Positions 51,208 to 64,000 of a DNA stretch of 64,000 bases are shown here, one piece after another. A model generated the notes under the pieces. The model had not been told where the DNA came from, ran no database searches, and saw nothing but the letters and a program-made list of their open reading frames with translations. Every line of letters starts with the position of its first letter. Positions within the stretch are counted from its first letter, which is position 1. The stretch is from Serinus canaria (lineage: Eukaryota; Chordata; Aves; Passeriformes; Fringillidae): positions 29,823,245-29,887,244 of the forward strand of contig NC_066316.1 of assembly GCF_022539315.1 (NCBI RefSeq). Reading direction: 5' to 3'. Both the position numbers and the translations under genes were made by a program.

Positions 51208-54200
51208 ACAGCGGGCGCCGCTGGGGCGAGGACCGGGGCTGGGTCCGGGGGGTGCCGGCGGCAGCAGCCGCAGCAGCAGGTGCTGCCGGGCGCCCTGGAG
51301 CGGAAAACCCCGCGCCCGTGGGCGGGCGGGCTGAGGAACCAGCCGGGACCCGGCACAGCCCGACCGTGTCTGTGCCTTCACAAAGCCCGGTGCCGAAAAA
51401 CTGTCCCTCGAGCGGGAGCGTAGGGAAACCTCTTAATCGTTCGTAACTACTTAATGACAGAGCCTTCTCTTTCCCTCCGAGTCCTAAAGGAGCTGGGGAT
51501 TGATTTTCAGCGGGCCGGCCCCGCGGTGCCGCCCGGAGTGTGCTCCCGCCCGCTGCTCAACCCGGAGCCCGTGAATGCGGCTCTTGTTTTAGCACCCAGG
51601 GTGGTTCCTTCTGCCTCAATCAATGGATGTTGTGTTGAGAGGAAGGGAAGGTGAAGCCAAGTGTCTCGATCCTCTTGTGTTTGGTCTGATTTTCTTCCCT
51701 TTCTCTTTTTTTATTTCTTCCCTTACTAAATGCTGGAGAGGTGCCTGGGGGTCCCGCGGGTCAGTCAGGGTAACTGGGGGAAAGGGTGCACGGCTCGCAC
51801 GGAGGGATGCTCTCAACTCTTGCGCTGTTACACTCTTGGAGACTGACTTTTTTCCAAGCCATGAGGAGTTGATAATTGTCCTGTCTCGCTCATCTGGCAG
51901 AATGCTCTTCAAACCTAATTCTTAATCAATAGCGTGTTTAAAATCCGAGAGCAATATAAACTTAGTGCCTTCTTATGGATATGAAATCCGTTAAAATGTC
52001 GTGGTAAGCAGTAGTGAACTATGAAACACAGGCTGCCCAGATATGAGGGGCTTCAGTGGTGAGAATGAGCCATTTGGGACTTTTATTTCAAAAATATTTA
52101 TGCCGAGTAGATTTTCTTTAAATTTTTATAAAATTATTTTCAAATTCACTAGAAGTCGATTATAATGCTCAAATACAGAAGAATGGCAAAGTGGCTCATT
52201 AGTTTACTTGGTGTAATCGATACTGTGCAAGCTTGGAAGAGTAAAGATTCTTTATCCTAAAAGTTTGTGGTTAAAGTTCCCTTTCTTCGGTTGGTGGCTT
52301 CCTTCTGTCTGCTTCAGATAGCAGAGCTTTCTGGTGGCAGTGTCATTGTTCCCATCTTAGTGCCTTGTTAAGTGTCTGTGATAGTTAGTGGAACAGGTGG
52401 ATAGAGGCTTGAAACTATAAAGAGATGTTGGAAAATGAAAGACATGCTGTGTGTTTGGAGTATGTTTTTGCTGCTCTGGAGACTTAATGAAATCTTACTC
52501 TAGATTATATCCCAAACCTGTTCTAATGTCCTCAAGGAAAAAAGCATTGTTTGGACTGGGATGTGCCTGGCACACTTAACTTGCTGCAGATATAATGCAG
52601 AATCTACATCCTGCCTCAATTTATCATGAAAATTATGTTGGTATGAGGGAATCATTAACGGGGTTTTATGTTTGGTTGTTTTTTCCCATGATGTGTATCA
52701 CAGTGAATCCCGAAGTGGCAGAAAGTTGAGGGTTTTTTGGCTTTGGGGTTTTTTTTCCCTTAAAATACAGGATGGTAATGAAAAAATGTGGAGGGCCTTT
52801 CCTCTCCAATGCATTAGCCCCTGCTGATAGTATCATAACGTGGTTTGAGGTTTCCCTTTGCACTTCTTCCAATCCTATCCTGCTTTCCATGTCCAGTCTT
52901 GCTAGTCTGATGATCCCACTTAGATAATCTGTTGTCATCCTAAATTCAGGTTAGCTCAAATGTAAATGCCTTTATTTCACTCTTATTGGTAACTGCAAAC
53001 TTTACTGCCTGCTCTCTTTTAGACATGTGGTTTTGTGCCTGTTCATATTCTACTTCTCTGTAAGAAGTGATGGGAAAGAGGGGAGTGTGTCATATCTGAC
53101 AGAGGACAATGGCAGGGTAAAATCTAACCTAGCTGAACCTAACTGATGGGGGGGGAATCATGTAAGGACATCAGGATTCTGTCCTGAGTAAGCTGTAAAG
53201 TATATCAGTAATAGTTTTTGTAGTTGTCCTTTCTCAGCCACTCAATGCTGCTTCTCTTGGGTTCTGCTGACTCTTTAAAGCATTGCTTGCATCTCTTTCA
53301 CAAAACCCGATCATCCTTTTCTTTTCTTAAACCTCCAAATTTATTCTCTATTCACAACCAGAACATGCTGATTTGAAAAATGGGCTTTTAACACCTCCTC
53401 ACCCATCCTCATCCTCCCTTCCATCTCGTTCCTCTAAGCCTCTTCCTCTAGCTTCTTCCAAGACTCCTTAAACTTGTTCTTCGGATTTTGTGTGGTTTAG
53501 CTCATTTTTCTGCTGTTGTCTCTTTTTTTTAATAGGTGATTTCATCTTGAAGCCTTTTCTTTCACTCTGGTTTTGGTTCCCTCTGATACTCATGTGACTT
53601 TACAGAGCCGTGTTGAACTTCGCTGTTATTTCTCTGATGTTTTATTTAAGACCCCCATTTAAAACATACTGGATAAAGTTCTTCAGCAAATATCACCAAC
53701 TGTAGAATTTTAAATGGGTGTTAGTAAAATGAAAGGATGCCAAGAAATGTTCAGGTTGAACTAACAATACCAATTTTGTTTCCAGAAGCAGCCTGAAAGG
53801 TGACAAGGACTGACTTATTCAGAGACCGGTCTCTCTGCTGCCCTTGTTCCCCACCCAGGTTAGCTCGTGTGTTCCTTTGAGCCTAATGCTAGCTGTAAGT
53901 GGAATGGAAACTCTGTGGAATGGCTACAAAGCCAGATCTGTAGCATTGATCTTGAGCAACTAAAAAGAAAAGTAGGTTATCAGCACAGATTCTCAGCTCA
54001 CGTACAGACCATCATCTCTGCACTAACAGTTTGACTGATTAATAAGTGGGCTATATTTGGTCAAATACTGTCTAAAGTTTATATTCTGCAATAAAAATTT
54101 CACAATGTATTACAGTAGAAATACACCACAATAAATGTTTATTGCAATGTGTTTAACACACGTGCAAAAATTTACAGGCTAAGTATTGTAGGATCTGCTA

Positions 54201-56308
54201 AAAAGAAAGCCTTTTTCCTCCATCCTGAGAAATGCCTAAAAATAAACTTGCTTAAAAGCAACTTTTAGGAGTCTCTTGTGTGAAGAGTCCATTTGCTTTT
54301 GATTGTTGAGAGTACCATGCTATTTATCATAACTGTAAGAGGTGAAGTGCTTAAACACTTCTCAGAGTAAGGTTGTGTAGAGCCTGATTTTAAAGGTGAC
54401 TTGCCCTGGGCAATGTATAGGCTGGTTTCTGCCTGTCCATGTTCTTTTGGGTAGAGCTGATTGCTCAGATACCAATGTGGCTGAGATGACACATTATTCA
54501 CATTATTTAAGCCTCCAAAGGCCCTCAGCCACAACTGTGTGACACAAGGAGCTGTGTAATGTCCCATCTCTATGTACAATTACTTTGGAAGAGAAATGTC
54601 TCATAACTCTTTGGAATGTGTGCAGAAATTAACTTTGTTAGTATTAATGTCACTACATCATATTTATCATCATTGTAGGGTCTTAAAAGTAGCCTAACAG
54701 CTTTGTCTGTTGATAGAATTCTATGGCTTGTCATTGCCACTTGTTTCAGTGGCCCTAAGTCCTGGGACTCTTCAGGAAGGGCAGCAAAGTAGGGATCCAG
54801 TGGATCCAGTGATGACACTTTTATCTACCCTGCTGGAAGGGGGAGTTTGCAAGACTGAACCAAATATAAGGTGATTCAGTCATTTTCCTCTCCTCCAGTT
54901 CCTTACTTTTACTCTTTATTGCTCCATCCTAGTTGTGAAATATCATCTTTAATGATAAAGGAGCTATTCATGCAAGGAGGTGCCCTCTTGACCCTCAGGT
55001 CTATTCACACATGGTGAGCAAAGGTTTGCCTACCCTGGGCCACTCTTATTTACCAGGAAATCTTCTACTTGCCCACCAGAGTCATTGAAAAATGATACAC
55101 TGATAAACATCAAGGCTGGTGAAAAGAAAGGGAATCGTTTGCAGATGAGTGAAAATGGTTGCTTTCAAAACAGTAATAAAATGAAAAGAGAAACTGCTGC
55201 CTGTGTTTAGGGGAAGCAGACAAACGTACTGAGTATGAGAACAAATAGCCTTTATTTGAAAAGCATACAAGACTCTAAGCAGGCCTGAGCTATAACTTTA
55301 GAAACCAAAATGTTTAAACTTAAAGCCCAGTGCTGTGAACAAACATTTTAGAAGACTTTTAAGGATGGCTGCTGGAATATACGTGGCACATGGTTTATGC
55401 TAAAGAAAATCACAGTTAAGTGGATTAATACTAGTTTCTCCCCTGATTTTTAAAGTGTCTTTACTTTTCACAAGTACCTGCAGGTGCATTTCCAGGATTT
55501 TGGGTTGTGTTTGAAGATGGTGAAGCTTGCTTGAATATTCTTGGAATTTATCTTAAATTGTGAAAATTTAAGAATATTCTCTCATTCCAAACATTGTTTC
55601 CCACATTGCTTTAATTTCAAGCTGCTGCTTCAAGGTTTAAATCTATGCGCAACACTTTTGAGAGAATCTGCAAACTAGAAAAACTAAAATTTTCTTAAAA
55701 ACTTGAACTAGGTTTTCAATGCTTTGTTCAACATTTAACAGAGATGATGGCTTTTGCTTAGGCTTTATAGAGGGATTTGTTTTTCAGTGTAAAGTTAATA
55801 GGGGTATCTTTTTAATAATATTTTCCCTTTTTTGTGCCCTTCAGGAGACGCATAAATGAGATTCTAGACTTACTTGGGTTTGTTCGTTTGCTCTTTACTG
55901 TCCTGATCCCTTCCATTGGAGATATTGAAAGTGGTGTGGATAAATAGGAGACTGAATTAATTATCTGGAATGCCAGTTGACTTGTCTCTTTCAAGGCGAA
56001 GCCTTTTTCATAGGCTGAGCAAAGTAAAGCTGAGCATCTTTCAAACAAGGACAAGTGACTGCCAATGAAACAAAGTTGTTAACTACTTCTAATGTCTTTC
56101 ATATAAGAACTTGACAGTGTAAATTAAGGTTTATGCATGTGAAAAAGATATTCCTAGATTGTTCAAATTTATATCTTAATTATGCATCGTCTAAATTCAG
56201 CAGCTATGAACTGAGATGAAAATGTAGGACTGCTGTCCATGGCCGACTAAGATGCCTCAGAGTGTGACTTAGGGGTAGTGCCACTGCAACATTAGAAAAG
56301 AATTGAGG

Positions 56309-56575
56309 ACAGGCAGCACAGAATCATTAGGGTTGGAGACAACCTGTGAGATCATAGAGTCCAACCTTTGACCAAACACCAACTTGTCAAGTGGACTCTG
56401 GCACTGAGTGCCATGTCCAGTTGTTTCTTGAATGCCTCCAGTGATGGTGACTCCACCACCTTCCTGGGTAGTCCATTCCAATGCTTAACAACCCTTTCTG
56501 CAAAGAAATTCCTCCTGCTGTCCAGCTGCATTACCCCACAGCTTTTCTATGTGTGTTTCTGCTCAGGAAACCAAA
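56309..56575 (-). mobile_element. CR1-type LINE fragment, 5'-truncated
   Basis: The plus strand reads CACAGAATCATTAGGGTTGG, then ATCATAGAGTCCAACC, the TCCAGTGATGGTGACTCCAC block, CTGGGTAGTCCATTCCAATG and the AAAGAAATTCCTCCTGCTG block. These are, in order, the hallmark segments of the reverse complement of an avian CR1 3' end. The element is thus in minus orientation, with its 3' terminus at about 56309-56325, and is truncated at its 5' side (near 56575), as nearly all CR1 copies are. It lies in KCNK5 intron 1, antisense to the gene. It is a fossil and has no complete reverse transcriptase. Confidence 0.93.
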
Positions 56576-56602
56576 TGTAAGCAGGCATGCTTTTCTGTTG
56601 TG

Positions 56603-56617
56603 TTTTTTTTTTTTTTT
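56603..56617. repeat. T15 homopolymer in intron 1
   Basis: A T-run just beyond the 5' truncation side of the neighbouring CR1 fragment, continuing into CTTTTTCCC. It is low-complexity. Confidence 0.9.
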
Positions 56618-57932
56618 CTTTTTCCCTGTTTAACCATTAAATTGTTTGGACTTCCTTGGAACATAGTTAAACAAAGCTGATAGTGTATACACTGCAACTC
56701 TGCTGATGGAGCAATAGCAATCGATCAGAAGCCATAATTTTTCTGCTATGGGCTTTTCCTTTTTCCTGTTATGAACTTAATCTTTGAGTGTTCCTAGTAT
56801 GCTGTCCTTCTGTTACCTTAGAACTGAATGTTTGTGTTACCTTCTGCTACTAGGTGTGTTTTTGGCAAGCTCTGCTCCAGAGACCATGGCATGCAAGTAG
56901 TTTTGCAAGTTATCAACAGCTTGTTCTATGCTTGGGTTCATGCTGTATAGATGGTTTTTGCAAGATTCCTTCTGTAGCCAGTGAAGATACAGTGTAAGGA
57001 TGGGTTAGTACAGATTTCCTTTTTAAAAACAAAGAGATGTTTTTGCTATGTATTAATAATTAAACACAGTGAATTGTTTTGCTTTTCTCTGAATGCTGTT
57101 GACTTTCAGAACAGTTGTTTTCCTTGCTGGTAGTGCAATTAGATGTCAACATAATAATACACAACACAGAAACAAGCTGGATTACAAATGAGAGTAAATA
57201 ATCTGATCAGCTGGGGAGCAAAGGAGAATGCTTGTGCACTTTGGTGCTGTGGATCTGCTGATCACAGTGCCTTGCAGAGGTTTGATTTTGTCTGGCACTT
57301 GTTTGATTCTATGGATTGACTATGTAGCAACATGTAGTTAAATAAATTTCTTCCTGGAATAGGCTGGAATAGTAGTATGTCTTTGGGCTTTGTTTAGTCC
57401 AAACTGAGCTCATCACAAACTGATTCTGCTCTGTAGTTTGCAACACAATGTGGTAACAGGACAAGTGGAAGAGTTGCACTCTTCAGTTAAATTAAAATCC
57501 TGAAGCACCACCTACAGACATCCTCAGGAGAGCCACACTTTGAGGCCAATTGAACTTTTAAAATCGGCATGCAATATGTACTCTGCATTTTTGCTAGCTA
57601 TGTCTGCTGAGGAGATGCCTTGGGCTTGAACGAGCTTTGTCTTCTTTTATTTTCTGTCTTGATTCTGTCAGGTCCCCTCATCATCACTGCTGGTTCTAGC
57701 ATTACTAGATCTTTTCTTTAAAACATCAGATTCTTTAGCAGGGAACCTTAGGCAGGCTGGCTGTTTGTTTTCTGTGTCATCCCATCTTATATTATCATGT
57801 CTTTATATTGGGATTTTTAGATTTTATTTTGTTAGTTCTGTACTTACCAACACTTGAATTGTAGGCAGGAGAGATTGTTTCTACGTATGTATTGCCCTAG
57901 TAGCTCTATTTACAGTCAAATCAGTAGGGAAG

Positions 57933-57974
57933 TTTTTTGGGTTTTTTTTTTTTTTCCTTTTTTTTTTTTCCCCC
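57933..57974. repeat. T/G-rich then C-ended pyrimidine tract in intron 1
   Basis: Runs TTTTTTGGG, T14, CC and T12 ending in CCCCC. It resembles an extended polypyrimidine tract, but no AG followed by coding sequence comes after it. Confidence 0.85.
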
Positions 57975-60900
57975 TGCATTGTGTTGTGTGAACTCAAGTG
58001 TATCAAATACACTCTTGGGTGCAAAATAGCTTCTGAAATGTTTTAAAATCAAACCTCATACACAGATTTTCTTAAGAGAAAGAAACATGAGTGATGAAAG
58101 TGAAGTAGGAAACAAATAATAGGTTGTGTTTCTTTTTCTAACCATATGTGTATCTGTAGTGTTTCTTATGATGGACTTATGTTTTTTAACCTCTCGATTG
58201 CTTAGCCAGTCTGTAGGACTGTATTTCTGCCTTAATGAAAAGGTAGACACAGATTGTGATTGGGCAAACTGGCAAATACTAAATTGACTTTGTTCTGTGT
58301 TGGCATCTTGCAGATACTGTGTAAGCAGTTTCCAACTGCTGAGAAACAAAACCCAGACCTGTATGTTTCTTTGAGGTTGCAAGAGGTGCAAAAATGATCC
58401 AGTTGGACTTATCACAGGTCTCTGTATTTTGATACTTCCTAGCAGTGACAGTTAACATTTATTTGGACTGCAAAGTAAGTCACAAGATTTTCACATAATG
58501 GCAGCGAATGAGTAATAGCTGATGGAACTTGAAAATAATTCTGCAAAGGGTTGTGAAGGTCCCGAGGTAGAAAGCAAAGCCAGATATGATACAGTATTTT
58601 TGATGACCTGGCTAAAATATCAAATTATCAGTGATGAGTTCTCTGTGTGACCTCCAAATGCCAAATGCTCATATTGCTGCTCTTCTTTGCTACTTCCAGC
58701 CTACTCCAAATGAGTAAAAAAGCTTTGGAGGAAAGTTGTTCAAGAATCATGTTTGATCCCTCTCTAGAGAAACGGTGGTTTGTCAGTGAATTGGTTCTGG
58801 CCTGTAATGGAAGTGAGGTTGATGAGTCTCCTCCAGGCACCAAATAAACAGGGGAGGTGTTTGAAGCCAAGCAGCTGAACAAAGAGAAGGGTTTAATCAA
58901 GCTCACTGAGATACTGACTTCTCCCTAAGCCTCTCTTGCATTAGTCTGGCTGAATGCTCACCCTACCACATGCTCAGCTCTTACAGTTGCTGTTAACCAG
59001 CTACAGACTGTAATGCAAATATGTTTAAATCAAGATAAATAGTTGATCTATGATAACCTGCCAGTTAAGGCTTCAGGTCTGTCTAAGTGGTGCGTACGTG
59101 ACTGCAGAATGACAGAGGGCAGTCAGCGCTTGCCTTGTTGGCACAAGGGTTTTTGAAGGGCACTGGAGTTTATGCTTCACTCTTTCTTATTTTTATTAGT
59201 GCAGTCTGAAAATTTTTCACCTGTGTCCCTTTTAAAATACCACTTGCCCGCTTCCAACTTTTTTCATGGCTTTTCAGGTGGAAGGCAAGGAAAGGGAGAG
59301 AGAGCAAAAATTTTTGCAGTTGCTTCTGTTTAGCAGCAAACCCAGTAGTCATCTTTATTGTGTCTCTACATTATTTGTTACAGTAATACTAGATTTTCTG
59401 GTAGTGTCTTAATTGGACTGTGACTATAGGATGACAGTGCTGTTTCATGAAGTTGTTAGATAGTCTCTGCAAGGTCCTAAAGCTGTCAACTTAATTAATG
59501 AAATGAGAATAGATGTCTTTATCTTATATTTAGGGGAAGTAAAATATAGTTCAAACTTTGAGAGTGCCTTGACTTTATTTACATGTTTTAATAATGCTTG
59601 TTCAGCTCTGCTACAATTAGACAATTGGTTATTTGGACAGATGTCCTCACAGCTGGCTACTTCTTGTCTCCTAGTGGAGAAATACTGTCATAAAGTCGTT
59701 TCACACTAGATATTGAGTAGGTGTTTTCAGCTGACTTCTGTGCATCTTGGAAAAACCGTCTCACTTATTTGAGGCAACCGTGGCTTTTCTGTGGTTTTGT
59801 TGACTTCCTTAGCATCTTGTATGTGAGCAGCTTTTAAGCTTGAGGGTTCTTAGAAATGTATGAGTGCTTCCTCTGTCTTAGCTTCAGAGAAGGTACTAGA
59901 TGCTGCTGAACAGTCACAGCCGTCAGTTGCAGGAAATCCGGGCTAGGAAGGAGAAGAGTAGCAGAAGGTAACAACTGTGGTACTTCTGCCAGTTGATCCA
60001 TCTTGCCTTCAATACAGTAGCAAGAAGGTGACCAAGTGGTTAGGCTTTCATGCATCCTCAGGGATGGGACAGTTGAGAAGTGATGGAGCACGGAGTCTGT
60101 TAATCACCTGCCACACATCAGTGCTGTACATTGCTCTTTGCCTGCAATTTGTCTTGTGTTAGCTGTTCAGGGGAAACCTGCAAATGGATGGGAAATTTTG
60201 TGAATCTCAAAGCATGCATGGTAGTTTTAAAGTGGAAAGATTTTTCAGTTGACTAAGCTTACTTTTCCACTTACTTAAAATCCTTTCTACAAGATAAATG
60301 CAATTTCTGGTTTACCTGTGGGATTTGACCAGGAACTAGATGTGGTACAGGACTGAAAAGATGATTGGAGAATGATTGAAGCAGTATCTGTTCTGCTTTC
60401 TGTCATTTAGTGCTTGGAAGCTCCCTTGGTAAGAAAGCCCCTTCTGTGTACTTATTAGTGTAGCGCCAAATATATTAAAATAGCAGAAGATTGTGTTCCA
60501 GTGCATAACTTGAGTGTATGGTTTTTAATGTTATACGATTATTGTAAAAGAAAACCAAAAAGGGTTTGTATATATGGTGACACGACTGTGTTTAAGAAAT
60601 ACTCTAGTGCACAGCTAGCTTTTAGCAGCAAACTGATGTTATTGCCAGTATAATACACTCACCCAGAAGAAATAAACTAGGCAAACCAAGCTGTTAGAGG
60701 TCTGAGAGTGTCTAGGTCAGACCGTTTCCTAGTCTGTTATCTCAGTTACTGGTCACACTTACTTCTAGCCTGCCGTAACTGCGCCAGCAGATCTCTGTAT
60801 TTGAAAACATTTGTTCAGAGCAGCCTCCACTCTTTCCCCAGTCCTCCTCAGAGATCAGTCTTCAGTTAATCTAGTGTTGAAGAGATTTATAGTAAGTAAC

Positions 60901-63900
60901 ATAAAACCGTTTTATTTCAGGTTAAGCCCTAGATAATAACAGAAGTCTCAAAGCTAAAAGCCTTTCTGTGGCAGGTTTTTTGCCCTTGTTAGATCCTTTA
61001 AGATAATCCCATCACCTTGATGGGCATACAGAGCATCCTGTCCCTGTTGACATTGGAAGCGTGCCTTGCCTTGCTTCCTCCTCCAGCTGCCTGATACGGG
61101 AATGATATAGGGAGATAGACTGGTGTGGTTGAAGTTATGAAAAGTTTTTGGTTGACCCTGGAAACCTGTTTGTTTGGCTTAACAAGGTGGCTTAAGTGAA
61201 GGTACTACCCTAAAGAGTTAATAGCTAACAGTGTGTCTTTTTCTTGTTCCTGTTCTGTAGTTTAAAACTCTACCTGATTAAAAATGTTGTTACAAGTAGT
61301 ACTCTGCTCCACCCAAGTCTGATCACTTTCAGTTTTTTTATTTGATGCTGTTGGGACAAGCAAGATTTTTATTCTAGCATGTGTAAACTCACTGAATTGT
61401 CAGACAAGTAAGTTGTTAGAATAGGTTGTTAAATAGGAAATGAGGTGTGTGATGCTACTAGCATGCTTTGCCAGCAGCTTCTAGCATGTCTTCAGAGAAA
61501 CAAGACCTTTAAAGTTGTTTTGAAATTTGGGGATGCAATACAAAAGTGCTTGTGAAACCAAAAGTCTATGGCATTTTCCTGCTAGTGCCTAAGAAACCAA
61601 ACAGTTTTTAAGAGTGTTCTTAACAAGTAGCTTTCTGTAAATTTCTTAACCTGAAGCATATTTTAATGCATGGCTATAAATAGGAGAGAATATAGTATGC
61701 AGTGTTACTTTATGCTTCAATTCACTCACTGAGTTGAGAAGTTTATTGGGCCTCTGTAAGCAAAGCTGTCAAGTTGAGATCACTTGTGTTTTGACTTGTC
61801 CTAATTAACTATTCTTATACACTGAGAGCATGGCAGGTTGGGGAGGAGGGGGTGGTGGGAAGCTTCATTTTAAACTCAGTTTCCTCTTCTGCTTCTCCTG
61901 TGTAATATCAACACTTTCTGTCCAACCTCTCTGCATCTAATAAATCCCATCTCAATAAACTGTGTTTTTATTGACAACAGGACTGTTTTGGTTTAATTTA
62001 AATCTACTCAAATCAATTGCTACTGAACTGAAATGTATTATTTTGGAAACAGACTGCTCCATGGGTTACCATCTGCTTATGCAATCGGTACCAGCTCTGT
62101 TGCAAGTCTCATGCAAACACTGTCTGCTTCTAACCCTGCCTAACACAGGTCACCAGCTGGTGTGAGGGCCTGATTAAACTCTTGACTCTTCTGCTTCCAC
62201 TTTCTTATCTCTGAAATGGGGACAACAGCATTTTCCAAAGCCCTTCTAAAGGGGAGTTGGCTACATTAGTCACCATGTATGTATTCAGATAGGAAGGAAG
62301 CCTAATCTGGTATTACAGATTATGCCAGTGTCTTAATTTCAGCTGATGCAACATAAAAGTTGTCAAAATACTTTTTTTTTTTCTTTTCCCCATCCAAGGC
62401 AAAGTGTGTTATAAGCATTTTGGAACAGAAGTCCACCAAATTAAGCTATACTAATGAAAACTGACATAGTCTGAGAGGTTTTATTTCTGAATGAGAATGT
62501 TGGTAAGTCAGTGAAAAGTAGGGACATTCAGCATCTGCAGAACAGCTGCAGTTCTCATGCAGCAATAACCTTTAGCTAATTTGTCTTCAAAACATGTCTA
62601 AGTGGAACTTGGGAAAGTGAAAAGGAAACATTTCTATTACTGCATTAAAATCAAAAGAGCAAGGGAATGCTGGTAAAGCACGGAATATGCTTTTCATCAA
62701 AAAAGTTTATTAAGTAGTTCATAAAACTGGAATCTAGTCCTGAAATTAATAGGGGAAAAATTCATATAAACTGCTAAATTTTGTAGTCATGTTCTGTCAA
62801 AAAAGCCTGATGCCTCTTCAAAACAGTTGGTGTTTACATCCATTGCACAAAAATCAAAAAGGGAAATAAAATTAGGCAACATTAGTTTGCTGAAGCATAG
62901 GCTCTGCAAGTATCACAAATAGGGAAGCTTCAGTATTTGATTTTGCAATGACAAAATAGTTCCAGTTAACTTATTTGCTGAATTAAGAGTTTCACTTATT
63001 ATTTAACTCTGCAGAAAGTCACAAAAAGGAAATAACCTTGTTGATCTCTTTCCATTAATATCCCTCACATTGTTTGTCCTATGAATTATGACTTATGGGA
63101 AAATTAACTGCCCATGCTATACATCATACACAAGCAAGTCTTAAACAGTGTCTGCTGTAAAAATATTGACATGCCTCCAAGAGGTTAATTTCCCTGCAGA
63201 TTAGGCCTTTTTTTCCAAAGGAAACAGTAACACCTATTTGAACTACATAATAGAAATAGAACTCCAGTTGTTGAAATTGGTTTTTTATGGACTCATACCA
63301 CCTAAATCTCAATGACTTCATGTTTCACTCTAAAATAGAAACTACTCCAAAACTTGGGGGGTTATTGCAGAATTAATTAATTCTCTCATCACAGTAGTTT
63401 ACCCCTAGTCTTCTGTTTTATACATCTGGGCTGGGAGGTCCCTAATCAAGCACTTTATTAGCTTGTCGTTATGTCAAAGCAAAATTAGCAGCAGGACAGC
63501 TGGTAATGAGGGATTATTCATTCAACTGTAATGGTTCAATTTGCCAAAACCCCTCAAAATTCACCATGTAGTGTCTTAAAACTGCTTGGTTTCTGATCAG
63601 TGGTGTTACATTCACTTTCTCTTCAAGGCTTCATTGCATGCTTGATGTCATGGTATAGAAAGAGCAACAAATATTTCCAAAGGCCCAACTGTTCTGTTTT
63701 TCTGTCAATTCATGGGAGCAATGCTGTCTTGGCCTCAATTTGCCTTAGAGAGGAAGTGTGCTTAGGTCCAGCCCTGTTTGGGTTGAACATCCTTCTGTGA
63801 TTTTATTCTTAAATTTTACTGCATGAAAAACGAAGCCTCAGATTTAGGACATTCCTTTCAGTAAAGGTAGCGTGGGAAAGCGATGGGAAGTTTCCATGAC

Positions 63901-64000
63901 AATGGAGAAAGGCAAAACACAGAACTCATTGCAGACCATGAAATCAATAACTATTATCCAAATCATGTCTGGGCAGACTACAGCAGGTTTCCACAAACAC

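Larger units (their letters stand above)
50240..51420 (+). promoter_or_regulatory. KCNK5: CpG-island promoter and 5' UTR region of KCNK5
   Basis: Base composition changes abruptly here from about 40% GC to very GC-rich with dense CpG, and falls back within intron 1. The island spans the start codon, as at many vertebrate promoters. GC-box-like GGGCGG sequences occur, for example near 50658 and 50908. I see no convincing TATA box, so dispersed initiation is likely. The transcription start cannot be fixed from sequence; it probably lies within a few hundred bases 5' of 51016. Many long ORFs on both strands here are by-products of the scarcity of stop codons in GC-rich DNA. Confidence 0.85.
51202..64000 (+). 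other. KCNK5: KCNK5 intron 1, 5' part (no further exon seen)
   Basis: From the exon 1 donor to the window end I find no exon encoding the next conserved KCNK5 segment (the cap C-terminus, the NWNWPN region and the first TTIGYG pore loop). Intron 1 is therefore at least 12.8 kb. Its first few hundred bases belong to the CpG island, and the rest is AT-rich, with stops in all frames. It contains a CR1 fragment (56309-56575), T-rich tracts at 56603-56617 and 57933-57974, and a pyrimidine-rich stretch near 53390-53470. Some TAATTA-containing sequence near 63340-63560 might be a conserved noncoding element, but this is not established. Confidence 0.85.

Noticed and set aside
50731..51381. 216-codon minus-strand ORF across the KCNK5 exon 1 region
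   Set aside because: It is antisense to the KCNK5 exon within a CpG island where stops are rare, with Pro/Arg/Gly-rich content and no recognisable domain.
58628..58906. Overlapping ORFs open on both strands in intron 1
   Set aside because: Neither peptide is recognised, and no good splice acceptor and donor pair flanks either one. It could be an old repeat or chance.

Overview
The window is vertebrate nuclear DNA, most likely from a bird. Three things point there: a clear first coding exon of the two-pore potassium channel gene KCNK5 (TASK-2); two truncated CR1-type LINE copies, the dominant interspersed repeat of birds and other sauropsids; and the low density of recognisable repeats, with no Alu/B1-like SINEs. 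I see no operons, no CRISPR-like arrays, no tRNA or rRNA genes, and no prokaryotic or plasmid features. The genus cannot be told from sequence alone.

Layout. Positions 1 to about 50,230 are AT-rich, stop-rich DNA 5' of KCNK5, with no coding exon that I can recognise. This part holds simple repeats (a 60-bp AACT microsatellite at 5431, homopolymer runs), a CR1 fragment at 29257-29575 (minus strand), a 31-bp minisatellite at about 39572-39940, and a probable solo LTR on the minus strand near 40726-41074. The LTR contains a perfect 32-bp-arm hairpin. There are also several short perfect palindromes and two candidate exons that rest only on splice-like signals (7141-7353, and more weakly 46707-46891). 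From about 50,240 to 51,420 lies a CpG island with no obvious TATA box. It contains a possible uORF, a purine-rich tract and an NRF1-like motif, and it ends in the KCNK5 start codon at 51016 in an excellent Kozak context. Coding exon 1 (62 codons) stops at a CAG|GTAGGT donor at 51201/51202. From there to 64000 the window is KCNK5 intron 1; exon 2, with the first pore loop, is not present. The intron carries one more CR1 fragment (56309-56575, minus) and T-rich tracts.

Biology. The only confident gene is KCNK5, a pH- and volume-sensitive background K+ channel; the visible part encodes its N-terminus, first membrane helix and much of the extracellular cap. The CpG island is the natural promoter. 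The upstream 50 kb looks like a gene desert in which regulatory elements could sit, but that needs comparative alignment. No undescribed multi-gene system is visible. The most unusual sequence structure is the run of four consecutive inverted repeats at 40823-40968.
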